Shown: positions 1-10,400 of the stretch, piece after piece
Layout: the number at the start of each line of letters is the position of its first letter
Position numbering within the stretch: position 1 is the first letter of the stretch
Assembly: GCA_028641055.1 (NCBI GenBank)
Contig: CM054062.1
Coordinates: forward strand, 136,318,682-136,382,681
Length of the DNA stretch: 64,000 bases
Origin: Alopecurus myosuroides
Taxonomy: Eukaryota; Streptophyta; Magnoliopsida; Poales; Poaceae
Direction of reading: 5' to 3'
Program-made: the position numbers and the translations under genes
Notes under the pieces: model-generated
What the model was told of the DNA's origin: nothing
Databases searched by the model: none
The model's input: only the letters and a program-made list of their open reading frames with translations

Positions 1-1277
1 CCATAGCGTGTCCAGCTCATCTTTAAGTAGCTTCGGGTATAGATTGATGTCGTTGCCTGGTTGTTTCGGCCCTTGAATTAGCATACTCATGTGAATATAC
101 TTCCTCTTCATGCACAACCAGGGGGGATGTTGTACATCCATACAAACATGGGCAAGGTGCTATGGGTACTGCTCTGGTTGCCAAACGGTTTGAGTCCGTG
201 GGTGCTCATACCCAACCTGATGTTCCTTGCCTCCGCCCCGAACGTTTTATATTCACAGTCAATTGCTTTCCATTGACTTGCATCCGAAGGATGTGTCAGA
301 TTTACTTTTTCACTCTGCTTTGGATCTTTCAAAACTTTCTTCCTCCTTTTCGCGTGCCAGCGCATGAGCTCTGATTCCTTGCGATCCGCGAAATACCGTT
401 GTAGACGAGGAATGAGCGGAAAGTACCACACAACTTTTTGAGGAGCTTTCTTCTTCCCTTTCTTGTATCGAGCAGTGTTGCAAACTGGACAAATGGTCTT
501 GTTCGCGTCCTCTTTCCGATAAATGCAGCCGTCGTTGATGCACACATGGTATTTCTCGTGCGGTAAATCAAAGGGGCACACGACTTTCTTGGCCTCGTCG
601 CAACTTTTAGGACACGTGTTGCCCTCTGGAAGGATATCATGCCAGTATTGCAGGCCTGCATCGACACATATGTCGCTCCATTTGTATCTCGCCTTCATCT
701 GCAGAACATCGAGCGCCACTCTCAGGCGGGACTCTCCCGGACCGCAGCCGGCATACAACGGTGTCTTCGAGTCTATCTCTAGTTGCGCCAGCTTAGATTG
801 CTCTCTAGCATCAGATCTCGAGTTAGTCGTCTTTCTCAAAAGTAGTTCTTTCAGATGAGGGTCATGCACAACTTCCGTTAGGGGTGTCCCTGTGTCCTCG
901 TCTTCTTCCACGTCTTGTTCAGCATCTTCTCCATGATCATGTGCGGGATCATGAGGCTGATCTTGGTCCTGTTGTAGTTCTTGTCGATCGTTGTTATTCT
1001 CCTGTTGCACATCATTTCCTACCACCGCCCCATGGACTTCATCATCACTTATCCGCTGACTGTTATACCCATCCATGAAACCATACCTGAGGAGTTGACT
1101 GAGCAAGTCTCCGGTAAAGGGGTTGAGCAAGCCCCCTAGTTTGCACTTTCGACAGGGACATCGTATCTCCTTGCGGCCATTTTGTAACATATCTTCTGTC
1201 GCGTGTCTCAAGTAACTATTCACGACACGTTCACTCTTAACGACCACCACTATTTGTCGCCTGCACGAGCGTGCCAA
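1..1277 (-). pseudogene. CACTA transposase (TNP2-like), 5' part, frameshifted
   Basis: The minus-strand frame from 1277 down to 108 encodes 389 residues. Near residues 36-50 it has the cysteine-rich CPCRKCKL motif of the transposase-associated domain. After an acidic low-complexity linker (about residues 90-140) comes the TNP2/Transposase_21 region, with the CPVCN motif and the conserved stretch ending FGNQSSTHST near the end. The frame stops at 108 within a run of six G (C on the coding strand). The next frame carries on the expected continuation (CMKRKYI-like) to the window edge, so a one-base loss in a homopolymer is the likely break. The family normally exceeds 700 residues; the DDE catalytic part lies outside the window. 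The product would excise and insert the CACTA element in the nucleus. Confidence 0.85.
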
Positions 1278-1294
1278 TATAATATTAGAACCAC

Positions 1295-1320
1295 ATATAT
1301 ATATATATATATATATATAT
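1295..1320. repeat. (TA)n microsatellite, left block
   Basis: Pure AT dinucleotide run directly left of the MITE at 1321. A second run lies at 1697-1740, so the MITE appears to have inserted into a single TA tract. Confidence 0.9.
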
Positions 1321-1695
1321 AGGACAAATTTATGCTACTCCTGGGTGTAGCTACACCCATATGTGTTTAGTATGATGTATGTAGTATCTATCATACCAGA
1401 GAGTATGTACGTGTGGTATGCAGTATATATTACTATTTCGGTAGTATATATACTACTTTTTATATAGTACGTGTAGTTTTTTTACGTACTCCTTTTATAC
1501 GTACATACATACCGGTATTTTGAATATATAATGCAAACTACATGTTCACTATTATAATTTTCACGTAAATTATTTTGGGGTATCTTAGATATAGTATATG
1601 AACATACTCAGAACGAAAAACTATGACACATACCTTCGTACATCAGTATATGAGACGTGGGTGTAGCTACACCCGGGAGTAGAATCCATTTTTCC

Positions 1696-1696
<1 letters not shown>
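1321..1696. mobile_element. MITE with ~40-bp terminal inverted repeats, in a TA tract
   Basis: The ends read AGGACAAATTTATGCTACTCC and, on the other strand, AGGAAAAATGGATTCTACTCC, and the match continues inward through GGGTGTAGCTACACCC in both arms (1342-1358 and 1668-1684). That 16-mer is itself a perfect palindrome, so each arm is also self-complementary. The 376-bp element has no coding capacity. Flanking DNA is all TA, so a TA duplication (mariner-like) is compatible but cannot be separated from the microsatellite. Confidence 0.75.
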
Positions 1697-1734
<38 letters not shown>

Positions 1735-1740
1735 ATATAT
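1697..1740. repeat. (TA)n microsatellite, right block
   Basis: AT dinucleotide run with one TTT interruption near 1720, abutting the right end of the MITE. Confidence 0.9.
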
Positions 1741-2003
1741 CGATATTCACGAAAAAAATCGGCATGACCTTCCTACAAATTGGAGGTTAGAGGAGTGCCA
1801 AACTTTGCCGAGACGGAAATGAATCAACATTCCGGCAAAGTGGCAACTCATTTTCATATCCAAAATTTCACTTCATGTCGTATTCACGAAAAAATTCGGC
1901 ATGACCTTCCTACAAATAGGAGGATATTAGGGAGTGCCAAACTTTGCCGAGACGGAAATGAATCAACATTCCGGCAATAGTTGGCTACTCAATTTCATTC
2001 CAC
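1741..2003. repeat. Two-copy tandem repeat, period 138 bp, inside the CACTA element
   Basis: Copy one starts at 1741 and copy two at 1879. Both contain ATTCACGAAAAA, GGCATGACCTTCCTACAAAT, AGTGCCAAACTTTGCC and a run ending CAACATTCCGGCAA. They differ by a few substitutions and small indels. This lies upstream of the transposase start, so it is element leader sequence. Confidence 0.85.
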
Positions 2004-2434
2004 AACAAATTGCACACATTTAACGTCTCCATCACACAACCATATTTGAATCCGGTGAAATTTCACACATATATTGCATATCGCGTGTATCCGGACAAAA
2101 TTCATACAAACTCATTTAATTATATATTAGCATTCATCCCACATCAAATGATTAGATGGCTACACGAGATGATATCCGGAGAATTTTGGAGCTTTGGAGA
2201 GAGAGGGGGTAATTCTAGATCTAGATGTCTAGGAAGGGAAAACTTTGGGTAAAAAAGGGTGTTGGGAGGGAGATAAACCTAGATATACGAACTAAAATAA
2301 TTTTGGTTGGTTCAAAAGAGAGGAAGAGGGTGTGGAAATTGGCATGGATTTGAGCTAGAGAGAGAAGGGGACAAGGTTGAGAAGAGAGCGGAGGAGGGGA
2401 AAGTGGGTGTGCTCACTTATGGCAGATCTGCCAG

Positions 2435-2712
2435 GTTACCGCTGGCGAACAAGATGGCTTGTTCGCCAGCGCTAACATGTGTGCTGGGCCCACAGATTAG
2501 CGCTGGCGAACAAGCAAAGTTGTTCGCCAGCGGTAGCTCCCGTAGCGCTGGCGAACAGAGGAGGTTGTCCGCCAGCGGTAGTGCCAGGTAGGGGCAGGTG
2601 CACGCGCAGGGGGGCCCACACGTAGCGATGGCGAACAATTGAGCATGTTCGCCAACGGTAAGTGGCATAGCGCTGGCGAACATGTAACCTGAAAATGTTT
2701 TCGCCAGCGCTA
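2435..2712. repeat. Five palindromic subterminal repeats of the CACTA element
   Basis: Each unit is TAGCGCTGGCGAACA, a short spacer, then TGTTCGCCAGCGGTA, so each can form a hairpin. Units lie at about 2435-2476, 2498-2535, 2543-2580, 2623-2660 and 2668-2712. Subterminal repeats are the known binding sites of the accessory CACTA protein in En/Spm; that role is assigned here by analogy. Confidence 0.85.
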
Positions 2713-2744
2713 TACTGGTGTCTATAAGAAATCTCCTACTAGTG

Positions 2745-4136
2745 TGTCAATCTCACCGGTTTTGTTAACACAAATGATTAGATGTATAATATGGAAAACG
2801 GTGCTTGTTTGCAGTGAATGAAAAGAGAACAACGATTGCAGTGAATGAAAAGAGAATATTGATTGCAGTAATTGTATTATCAGTGTAAAATAATGGACCG
2901 GGGTCCATAGTTCACTAGTGGTGTCTCTCACAAACAGATAGATAACATGTTGGGTAAACAAATTACAGCTGGGCAATTGACAGAAATAAAGGCTGCACCG
3001 TAGTGAATATGCAAGACATGATGATTACTATGAGATTCATATCGGCATTACAACATAATTATTAGACCGTTATCCAACTTCATCTATGACTAATAATACA
3101 CCCTCAGAATGTAATCCAAGCAGATTTCGGGTATTAAGTTGCAAGCAACAGATTATTGCATTAAGTAAAGTCTGTAATGTGAACAATAGAATTTGTCCTT
3201 AGACAAAGCATTGTTGTTTTCTCCCTAATGGCAACAGCACATCGCCCATCCGTCACGTTTCTTTCACTCGAGCATAGATGAAATGTAGGCATGAACCGAC
3301 TATCGAGCATAAATACTCCCTTTTGGAGTTACAAGCATCAACTTAGCAAGAGCATCTACTGGTAACAAAGAGAATTTAATATCATACACATGATAGATTG
3401 ATAATCAACTTGACATAGCATTCAATATACATCAGATCCTAGAAAACACAACATGTAGCATTACCGATAGATAGATGATCTTGATCATGTTAGGCAGGTC
3501 ACAAGTTCTAAACATGGTGGCATAAATAGGAGAAGACAACCATCTAGCTACTTCTATGGACCCATAGTCCAAGGATGAACTAATCACGCATGACTCTGGA
3601 GGCAGGCTGGTGATGTAGAGCCATCCGTTGATGATTTCCCCTCCCGGATGGGTGCTAGGGAGAGCTTCAGAACCCTCACAAACTAGGATTGACGATGACG
3701 GTGGCTACGGAACATTTCGTGGATGGAGGGTCGGGTATTTAGGGTTTTCCCGAGAGGGAGCTTAAATAGGCAAAAGTGCGATGTTGGTGGGCGCACTTGG
3801 GGCCCACACCACCTGGTGGAGCGGCAAAGGGGAGGGGCCGTCCACCCTATGGTGTGGCTGCTCTAGGGCCCCCCTCCGGTTCTCCTCCGGACTGCGTGTA
3901 TGTGACAAAAAAATAAGACCCTCAGATTTTGTTTCGCCCAATTCTGAGAATATTTCCAAAACAACTTTTCTGAAACCAAAAATAGCAGAAAACATGAACT
4001 CGGGCTGTGGGATCTTGTTAATAGGTTAGTCCCAGGAAATCCATAAAAATGATGTAAAGTGTATAGAAAACATGTAGCAAATGTCATGAAAACAACATGG
4101 AACATCAGAAATTATAGATATATTTGAGGTGAATCA
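2745..4136 (-). mobile_element. Gypsy-type LTR fragment (TGATACGT class), split by the CACTA element
   Basis: The stretch is collinear with the LTRs of element A (38736-40332, 43736-45319). It shares the AATCTCACCGGTTTTG start of the homologous part, the GGACCGGGGTCCA motif near 2893, the CTCCCTAATGGCAACA motif near 3221 and the terminal imperfect palindrome at 4117-4136. The end has decayed by C-to-T and G-to-A changes (GAGGTGAATCA for the usual GACGTATCA). The left part of the LTR would lie beyond the CACTA insertion, outside the window. No coding capacity. Its right end abuts the interior of another LTR, so it is itself nested. Confidence 0.75.
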
Positions 4137-5286
4137 CGGCACCCCTAGGCCGCGCCTGGTGGTCACCTTGTGTCTTGGGACCACCCCCAGGCATCCCATT
4201 TGACATATAGATCACTTCGTCCCTGAAATAGAGAACCCCGGATGGATTTACCCAAATACGATTTACAGCTCCGGCGCCACCCAAAATCCTAGTTCGGGAG
4301 ACATAAGTTCCTGTTCTGGCACCCTGATGGGATGGCGATTTGGGGGGAGATCGTCGCCATCGTCGTCACCAATGCCTCTCCATCAGCCATCCATGATTTC
4401 CCCTCGATGTGTGAGTAATTTATTGTTGTAGGCAGAGGGGATGCTAGGGACTCGATGTGATTGATCATGTAATAGTTAATGGGATTGATAGGGCATGATG
4501 CCTAGTATCCACTATAGATGTTAATTATAATTGATGCAACTTTGAGAGTTTAATGCTTGTCACTTATGACCTGAGTGCCATGATTTCAGATATGAACATG
4601 TTATGTTTTCATGAATATAAATGTTGCTTTGGATCATATATATGATTTGTATACGCCTATTATTGTCCGGAACCCGAGACCCACAAAGGTGATAGGTTAA
4701 GATATCAGAGGGGATGTATTTTAGTTTGAGGATTACATGTAGCCATTGAGTGTTAATGCTTTGATCTAGTACTTGGTGAAACAAGTACCTTCATTACCAT
4801 TAGTTTCAAATTGGCCCCGTAGCAACGGGATGGTGGGACCAAAGATGTTGTGCAAGTTTTATTGCATGCACGCACAAGTATTTTGGGCATACATGCCTAT
4901 GATTATTAGTGACTTGGATGCTCTCTTGTATATTTGTGCTACTCGGTGTTAAGTCTATTACATGGTTTATCTCGTTCATGCAACACCCGCACATCCATCC
5001 CTTTTCCAACGGTGTTTTTAGCACTATTGTCCACTTCGTTTACATTTGTTGTTACTATTGCTACTCTTATGTTGCTGCTACTATTATTATCACACTACTG
5101 CTGCCACCATATCACTGTTACAACTAATAAATTGTTTCAAGCAAGTTATTTTCCTAGTGCAGCTCAATTGACAACTCAGTTGTTAGGGTGTATAAGTATT
5201 CTTTGGCTCCCCTTGTGTCAAATCAATAAACTGGGCTATATTTACCCTTGAAGACTGTTAAGATCCCCTACACTTGTGGGTCATCA
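4137..5286 (+). mobile_element. 3' part of another Gypsy LTR
   Basis: Plus-strand LTR ending CTACACTTGTGGGTCATCA at 5286. It carries the GGCCCCGTAGCAACGGGATG block at 4813 and the CTATTATTATCAC-rich tract near 5087, which are typical of a common Triticeae LTR as I recall it. Its 5' part is missing because the LTR fragment ending at 4136 interrupts it. No primer-binding site follows at 5287, so it looks like a solo or truncated LTR. There is no gene in this stretch. Confidence 0.6.
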
Positions 5287-5905
5287 ACCACTCAATCGAG
5301 AACCAACCTTATGGAACCCACAGTAACCTAAGAGACGTTACTAACTCGCAAGAAGGAGGAAATAGAGTCGCGGGTCAGCACCAACTACGGCTGATAGGAT
5401 TTAAACAAAACCCTAAATCCAAAAATATATTCAAAACTAAATCGCAGAGTGACGGCAGCAGCCGCGACTCCCTGCCCAAGGAGGAACATATGGTGTGAAT
5501 AGAAATTAGAGTAGAGTCACAGGTCAGAAGTAAGGGAAGCGGGGAAGTACCCTCTGGTTGTCGCACCTCAAGTCACAGGATATGAACAGTCGAAAGTACT
5601 AATGGATGGAGGAAGCAGCATCAACATCTTATACAACGAGACTTTGAGAAGGATAAAGCTATTAGAAGAACAGCTCCAAAAAAACTCGCATGATCTTTCA
5701 TGGAATAGTACATGGAAGTCTGTGCGACCACTAGGAAAGATATATCTCGAAGTCGCATTTGGAATGATAGAGATTTTTTAACATAGGTGCTATCTTTCGA
5801 GGTGGAAGACTTCAAAAGTCCATACTATGCCCTATTCAAAAGGCCAGCATATGCGTGTTTCATTGCCCGACCAAAACTGAAGATGCCACGTTCTAATGGG
5901 ACGCT
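5287..5905 (+). pseudogene. Gypsy retropepsin (aspartic protease) fragment
   Basis: From about 5592 the plus strand encodes VLMDGGSSINILY, the retropepsin active-site loop of plant Gypsy polyproteins (D-G-G variant). A frameshifted stretch follows, with LGKIYLEVAFG. In a further frame (5797-5900) come the flap-distal EVEDFKSPYYALFKRP and LKMPRSNG motifs, matching the usual EVxDFxxxYHAILGRP / LKMPGPNG. At least two frame breaks are needed. 5287-5580 shows no recognisable domain. The fragment is cut at 5905 by element B. The plus orientation is opposite to the gag-like sequence on B's other side (38358 onward). Confidence 0.65.
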
Positions 5906-6735
5906 TCTTGACGTGGACCACACGTTCGTTGGGAGACCCCAAGAGGAAGGTATGATGCGGTGTAGTAGTATTTTCCCCCAGTTATGGAACTAGGGTTATT
6001 AATCCAGTAGGACTTTGAATTCTCTTAGTAGATTACTTGTTCTATGGCACTTCAACAAGCATGGACCTATACACAAACACAAACTCTCTCTTGCCCCCAA
6101 CTTTCCGAGAGGGTTGTCAACCTTCCCGTCTTACTGAAAACTAGAGAATTAATTGTATCAAATGGTTAGATACGATTAAATAAAATGGAACAACAAGAAA
6201 GTGATGATGAAAAGCAAGTAAACAAGGTTGTAATTAATGATGAAAATAGGACCGGGGGCCATAGTTTCACTAGTAGTATCTCTCATGAGAACAGTAAACA
6301 TGTCGGGTAAACAAATTACAGCTGGGCAATTGAAAAATCATGAACATATAACAATACTATTATGACAAGATATAGTTCACGGGTTCTAACATTGTAGGCA
6401 TTAGGTCAAGATCAATAAACCGCTATCCGTTAGAATCTATTAGTAAAAATCCACCTTGAGACAGCTATCCAACACATCTCGCTGGTATTAAGTTGCAGCA
6501 ACAAAGTATTTTCTTTGTGTGCAACACAAAAATACATTAAGAATAGTACATAATGAGAGAAATAATTCTCATCCGAAGACAAGAACACCGATGTTTTCTC
6601 CCTAGTGCCAAAACACATTCCCCACCCGTCACGTTTCTGTCACTCTAGCACAGATGAAAAGGAGGCATGAGCCCACTATCTAGCATATAAACCCTCTCTT
6701 AGAGGTGCATACTACAATTTCGCCAAGGAAATCAT
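5906..6735 (-). repeat. Element B 3' LTR, left piece
   Basis: Collinear with 36827 onward of the 5' LTR: GTTGGGAGACCCCAAGAGG near 5930, TTTTCCCCCAGTTATGGAA near 5974, and GAAAAGGAGGCATGA near 6656. It breaks off at 6731-6735 (ATCAT), the TSD of solo LTR G, and resumes at 32773. Confidence 0.85.
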
Positions 6736-6923
6736 TGATACGTTGCAAACGTATCTATAATTTTTGATGCTCCATCTTTGTTTTCTACCCAATACCTTTT
6801 TTTTTCACATGTTTTATTTCGTTTTCTGGATTTTTTCATAGACTAACCTATTGACAAGATGCCCGAGGCCAGTTGTTGTTTCCTGCTATTTTTCTATTTC
6901 AAAAAAGTTCTTAAGGAAATTAT

Positions 6924-7400
6924 TGAGTATTCGTATTTTGGTTCATGGCAGGGGTGCCATAAGCCTTTGAGTAGATCGTGGGTGGAAACATAGAGAAGTT
7001 ACCGTAGGCGGGGACACAAGTTTGCCGAGGTTTGATACATCGCAACAATGACAGAGCCCTACTACTGCAATCTCACTAAATCAGGGCTAAAGCCTGAAGT
7101 ATACAAAGCACAATGTGAGACTAGGTTTCCTGTCTATCTTCTCTCTTCTGAGGAAGGTCCCGTCCGGCTTTATATATGCAGCCCAACTAGGGCTTACAGG
7201 AAGGAAAATGTGGAGTCTAAGGAAAGTATTATGATTCTTGGTAAGCAAGACATCTGGCTTATTATCCAAGCCAGATTGCGTATTAGGCCATAATCCGAGT
7301 TCTTATAGAATCTGACTTCCTATGCATCGGCTTACTGGGCCTCCCAATGGACTTTGCTCCATTACCTATGGGCCACCTGGGTAATCCGGCCTTCGGCCAA
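6924..7400 (-). repeat. Element T 3' LTR, missing its first ~35 nt (element sense)
   Basis: It matches 30796-31275 through the block GTTCATGGCAGGGG, the CTCACTAAATCAGGGCTAAAG block and GGCTTTATATATGCA. The ORF-like stretch at 7048-7293 is LTR sequence, not a gene. Homology stops at 7400 in GGCCAA, where the satellite begins with GGCAAGATT; a 4-6-nt microhomology spans the join. The expected polypurine tract is not present. Confidence 0.8.
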
Positions 7401-10400
7401 GATTCCCCTAGTTCCGCCAGATCTGGGAGTTTCGGGCTCTAAGTAGTCCTCAAACTCGCTAGAGAGAATCCGACGCTGGTGAATCCCTAACACTGGGAGC
7501 GAGGGAATCTTGGGCATCCAAGACCAATGCCACACTATAACACACGTGGTATGACATATCATGGGATTTGGTGGCATTCAAACAATCTTGAGCCCCCTCT
7601 CTAGAGAAACCATAGCCCCGATGAGGAAAAAGACGAAACTGTCGTTCTGGCCCCTCTACGTGAGCCGGAAGGGGGTAGCAAAGTGGAACCAATTTCTTGG
7701 TTGTGTTAGGTTAGGCACAAGGAACACCCAAGGCAATGGTTGGTCCCACCATTTGGCAAGATTCCCCCAGTTCCGTCAGTTCCGGGAGTTTCGGGCTAAT
7801 CCTGGAACCGACAGAGAGAATATGACGCCGGTGAGCCCTAACACAGAGAGCGCGGGAATGTTTGCCATCCAAGACCTATGACACACTCTAACACACATGG
7901 TATGGCATAACATGGGATTTGGTGGCATTCAGACGATCCGGAGCCTCCTCTTCGGAGAAACCATAGACCCGATGTGGAAAAAGACGGAACTGTCATTCTG
8001 GCCACTCTACATGAGCCGGAAAGGGGTAGAAAAGTGGAACCAATTTCTTTTTTGTGTTAGGTTAGGCCCAAGGACCACGCAAGACAATGTTGGGCCCACC
8101 TATTGGCAAGATTCCCCGAGTTCCGTCGGTTTCGGGAGTTTCGGGCTCTAAGTAGTCCTTGAGCACGCCAGAGAGAATCCGACGCCGGTGAAGCCCTAAC
8201 AGAGAGAGAGACGGAATCTTGGGAATCCAAGACCCATGACACACTATAACACACATGGTATGGCGTACCTTGGGATTTGGTGGCATTCAGACGATCTAGA
8301 GGCCCCTCTCTAGAGAAACCAAAGCCCCGCTGGGAAAAAGACGGAACTACCGTTTTGGCCCCTCTACTTGAGCCGGAAAGGGGTAGAAAAGCGGAACCAA
8401 TTGCCTGTTTGTGTTAGGTTCGGCCCAAGGAACACCCAAGAAAATGGTTAGGCCCACCTATTGGAAAGATTCCCCGAGTTCCATCAGTTTAGGGAGTTTC
8501 GGGCTCTAAGTAGTCCTAGAACCTGCCAGAGAGAATTTGCGTGCCGGTGAAGCCATAACAGAGAGAGAGAGAGAGAGAGAGAGGTAATCTTGGGCATCCA
8601 GGACCCATGACACACTATACACACACATTGTATGGCATACCATGGTGTATTTGGTGGCATTCATACGATCTGGAGGCCCCGCTCCAGAGAAACCATAGCC
8701 CCGCTGGGAAAAAGATGGAACTGCCGTTTTGGCCCCTCTATGTGAGCCGGAAAGGGGTAGCTAAGTGGAACCAATTACTTGGTTGTGTTAGGTTATGCCT
8801 AAGTAACACCCAATAAAAATGGTAGGTCCCACCTCTTGGCAAGATTCCCCCTGTTCCGTGAGATCCGGGAGTTTCAGGCTCTAAGTAGAACCCGCGAAAG
8901 AGAATCTGGCGCTGGTGAAGCCATAACACAGGGAGTAAGGGAATCTTGGGAATCCAGTACCCATGCCACACTATAAAAAACAAGGTATGGAATACCGTAG
9001 GATTTGGTGGCATTCAGACGGTCCGGAGGCCCTTCTCCAGACAAACCATAGCCCCGCTGGGAAAAAGATGGAACAGAATGGGGTAACAAGCGGAACCAAT
9101 TGCTTGGTTGTGTTAGGTTAGGCCCAAGTAACACCCAAGTCAATGGTAGGTCCCACCTCTTGGCAAGATCCCCCCCATTCCTTGAGATCTGGGAGTTTCG
9201 GGCTCTGAGTAGTCCTGGAACCCTTGAAAGAGAATGAAGTGCCGGTGAAGCCATAACACAAAGAGTGAGGGAATCTTGGGAATCCAAGACCCATGACACA
9301 ATATAACACACATGGTTTGGCATGCCCTAGGATTGGGTGGGAATTCAGACGCTCCGGAGCCCCTACTTGGAGAAACCTTAGGTCTGCTGGAGAAAAAGAA
9401 GAAACTGCCGGTCTGGCCCCTCTACATGAGCCTGAAAGGGGTAGCAAAGTGGAACTAATTGCTTGGTTGTGTTATTTTAGGCCCAAGTAACACCAAATAA
9501 TATGTTATGACCCACCTCTTGGCAAGATTCCCCATGTTCCGTCAGATCCGGGAGTTTCCGGCTCTAAATAGTTTTGGAACCCGCTAGAGAGAATCCGACG
9601 CCGGCGAAGGCCTAACACACAAAGAGAGGGAATCTTGGGCATCCAAGACCCATTACACACTATAACACACATGGTATGGCATACCATGGGATTTGGTGGT
9701 ATTCAGACGATCCAGAGCCTCTCTCCGGAGAAACCCTAGCCCCGCTGGGAAAACAGTCGGAACTGTCGTTCTGGCCCCTCTACGTGAGCCGGAAGGGGGT
9801 AGAAAAGTGGAACCAACTGCTTGGTTGTGTTAGTTTAGGCACAATGAACACCCAAGAAAACGTTAGGGCCCACCTCTTGGCAGGATTCCCCCTGTTTCGT
9901 CACATCCGGGAGTTTCGGGCTCTGAGTAGTCCTTGAACCCGCCAGAGAGAATCCGACTCCAGTGAAGCCATAACACACCGAGTGAGGGAATGTTGGGAAT
10001 CCAATATCCATGAAACACTCTAACACACACAGTATGTCATACCATGGGATTTGTTGGCATTCAAACGATACGGAGCCCCCTCTCCGGAGAAAACCATAGC
10101 CCCGCTAGGGAAAAAGACGGAACTGTCGTTCTGGCCCCTCTACGTGAGCCGGAAGGGGGTAGCAAAATGGAACCAACTTCTTGGTTCTGTTGGTTAGTCC
10201 CAAAAAACACCCAATACAATGGTAGGGCCCATCTCTTGGCAAGATTCCCCGAGTCCCGTCAGTTCCGGGAGTTTCGGGCTCTAAGTAGTCATGGAACCCG
10301 CCAAAGAGAATCCGACGCCGGTGAAGCCCTAACACACAGAGAGAGAGGGAATATTGGGAATCCAAGACCCACGACACACTATACACAAATGGTATGGAAT

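Larger units (their letters stand above)
1..2744 (-). mobile_element. CACTA (En/Spm) transposon, 5' end, continues beyond the left edge
   Basis: The right terminus at 2744 reads, on the minus strand, CACTAGTAGGAGATTTC, the terminal inverted repeat style of grass CACTA elements. Just inside it lie five palindromic subterminal repeats (2435-2712), and further in is a TNP2-type transposase on the minus strand. CACTA elements duplicate 3 bp on insertion; the other end is outside the window, so the duplication cannot be checked. It sits inside an LTR whose remainder continues at 2745. A MITE at 1321-1696 lies between the transposase start and the subterminal region. Orientation and class are secure; the named family is not assigned. 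Confidence 0.85.

Noticed and set aside
7048..7293. 81-residue ORF near the left T LTR
   Set aside because: It is LTR sequence, present also at about 30930-31170 without an intact frame.
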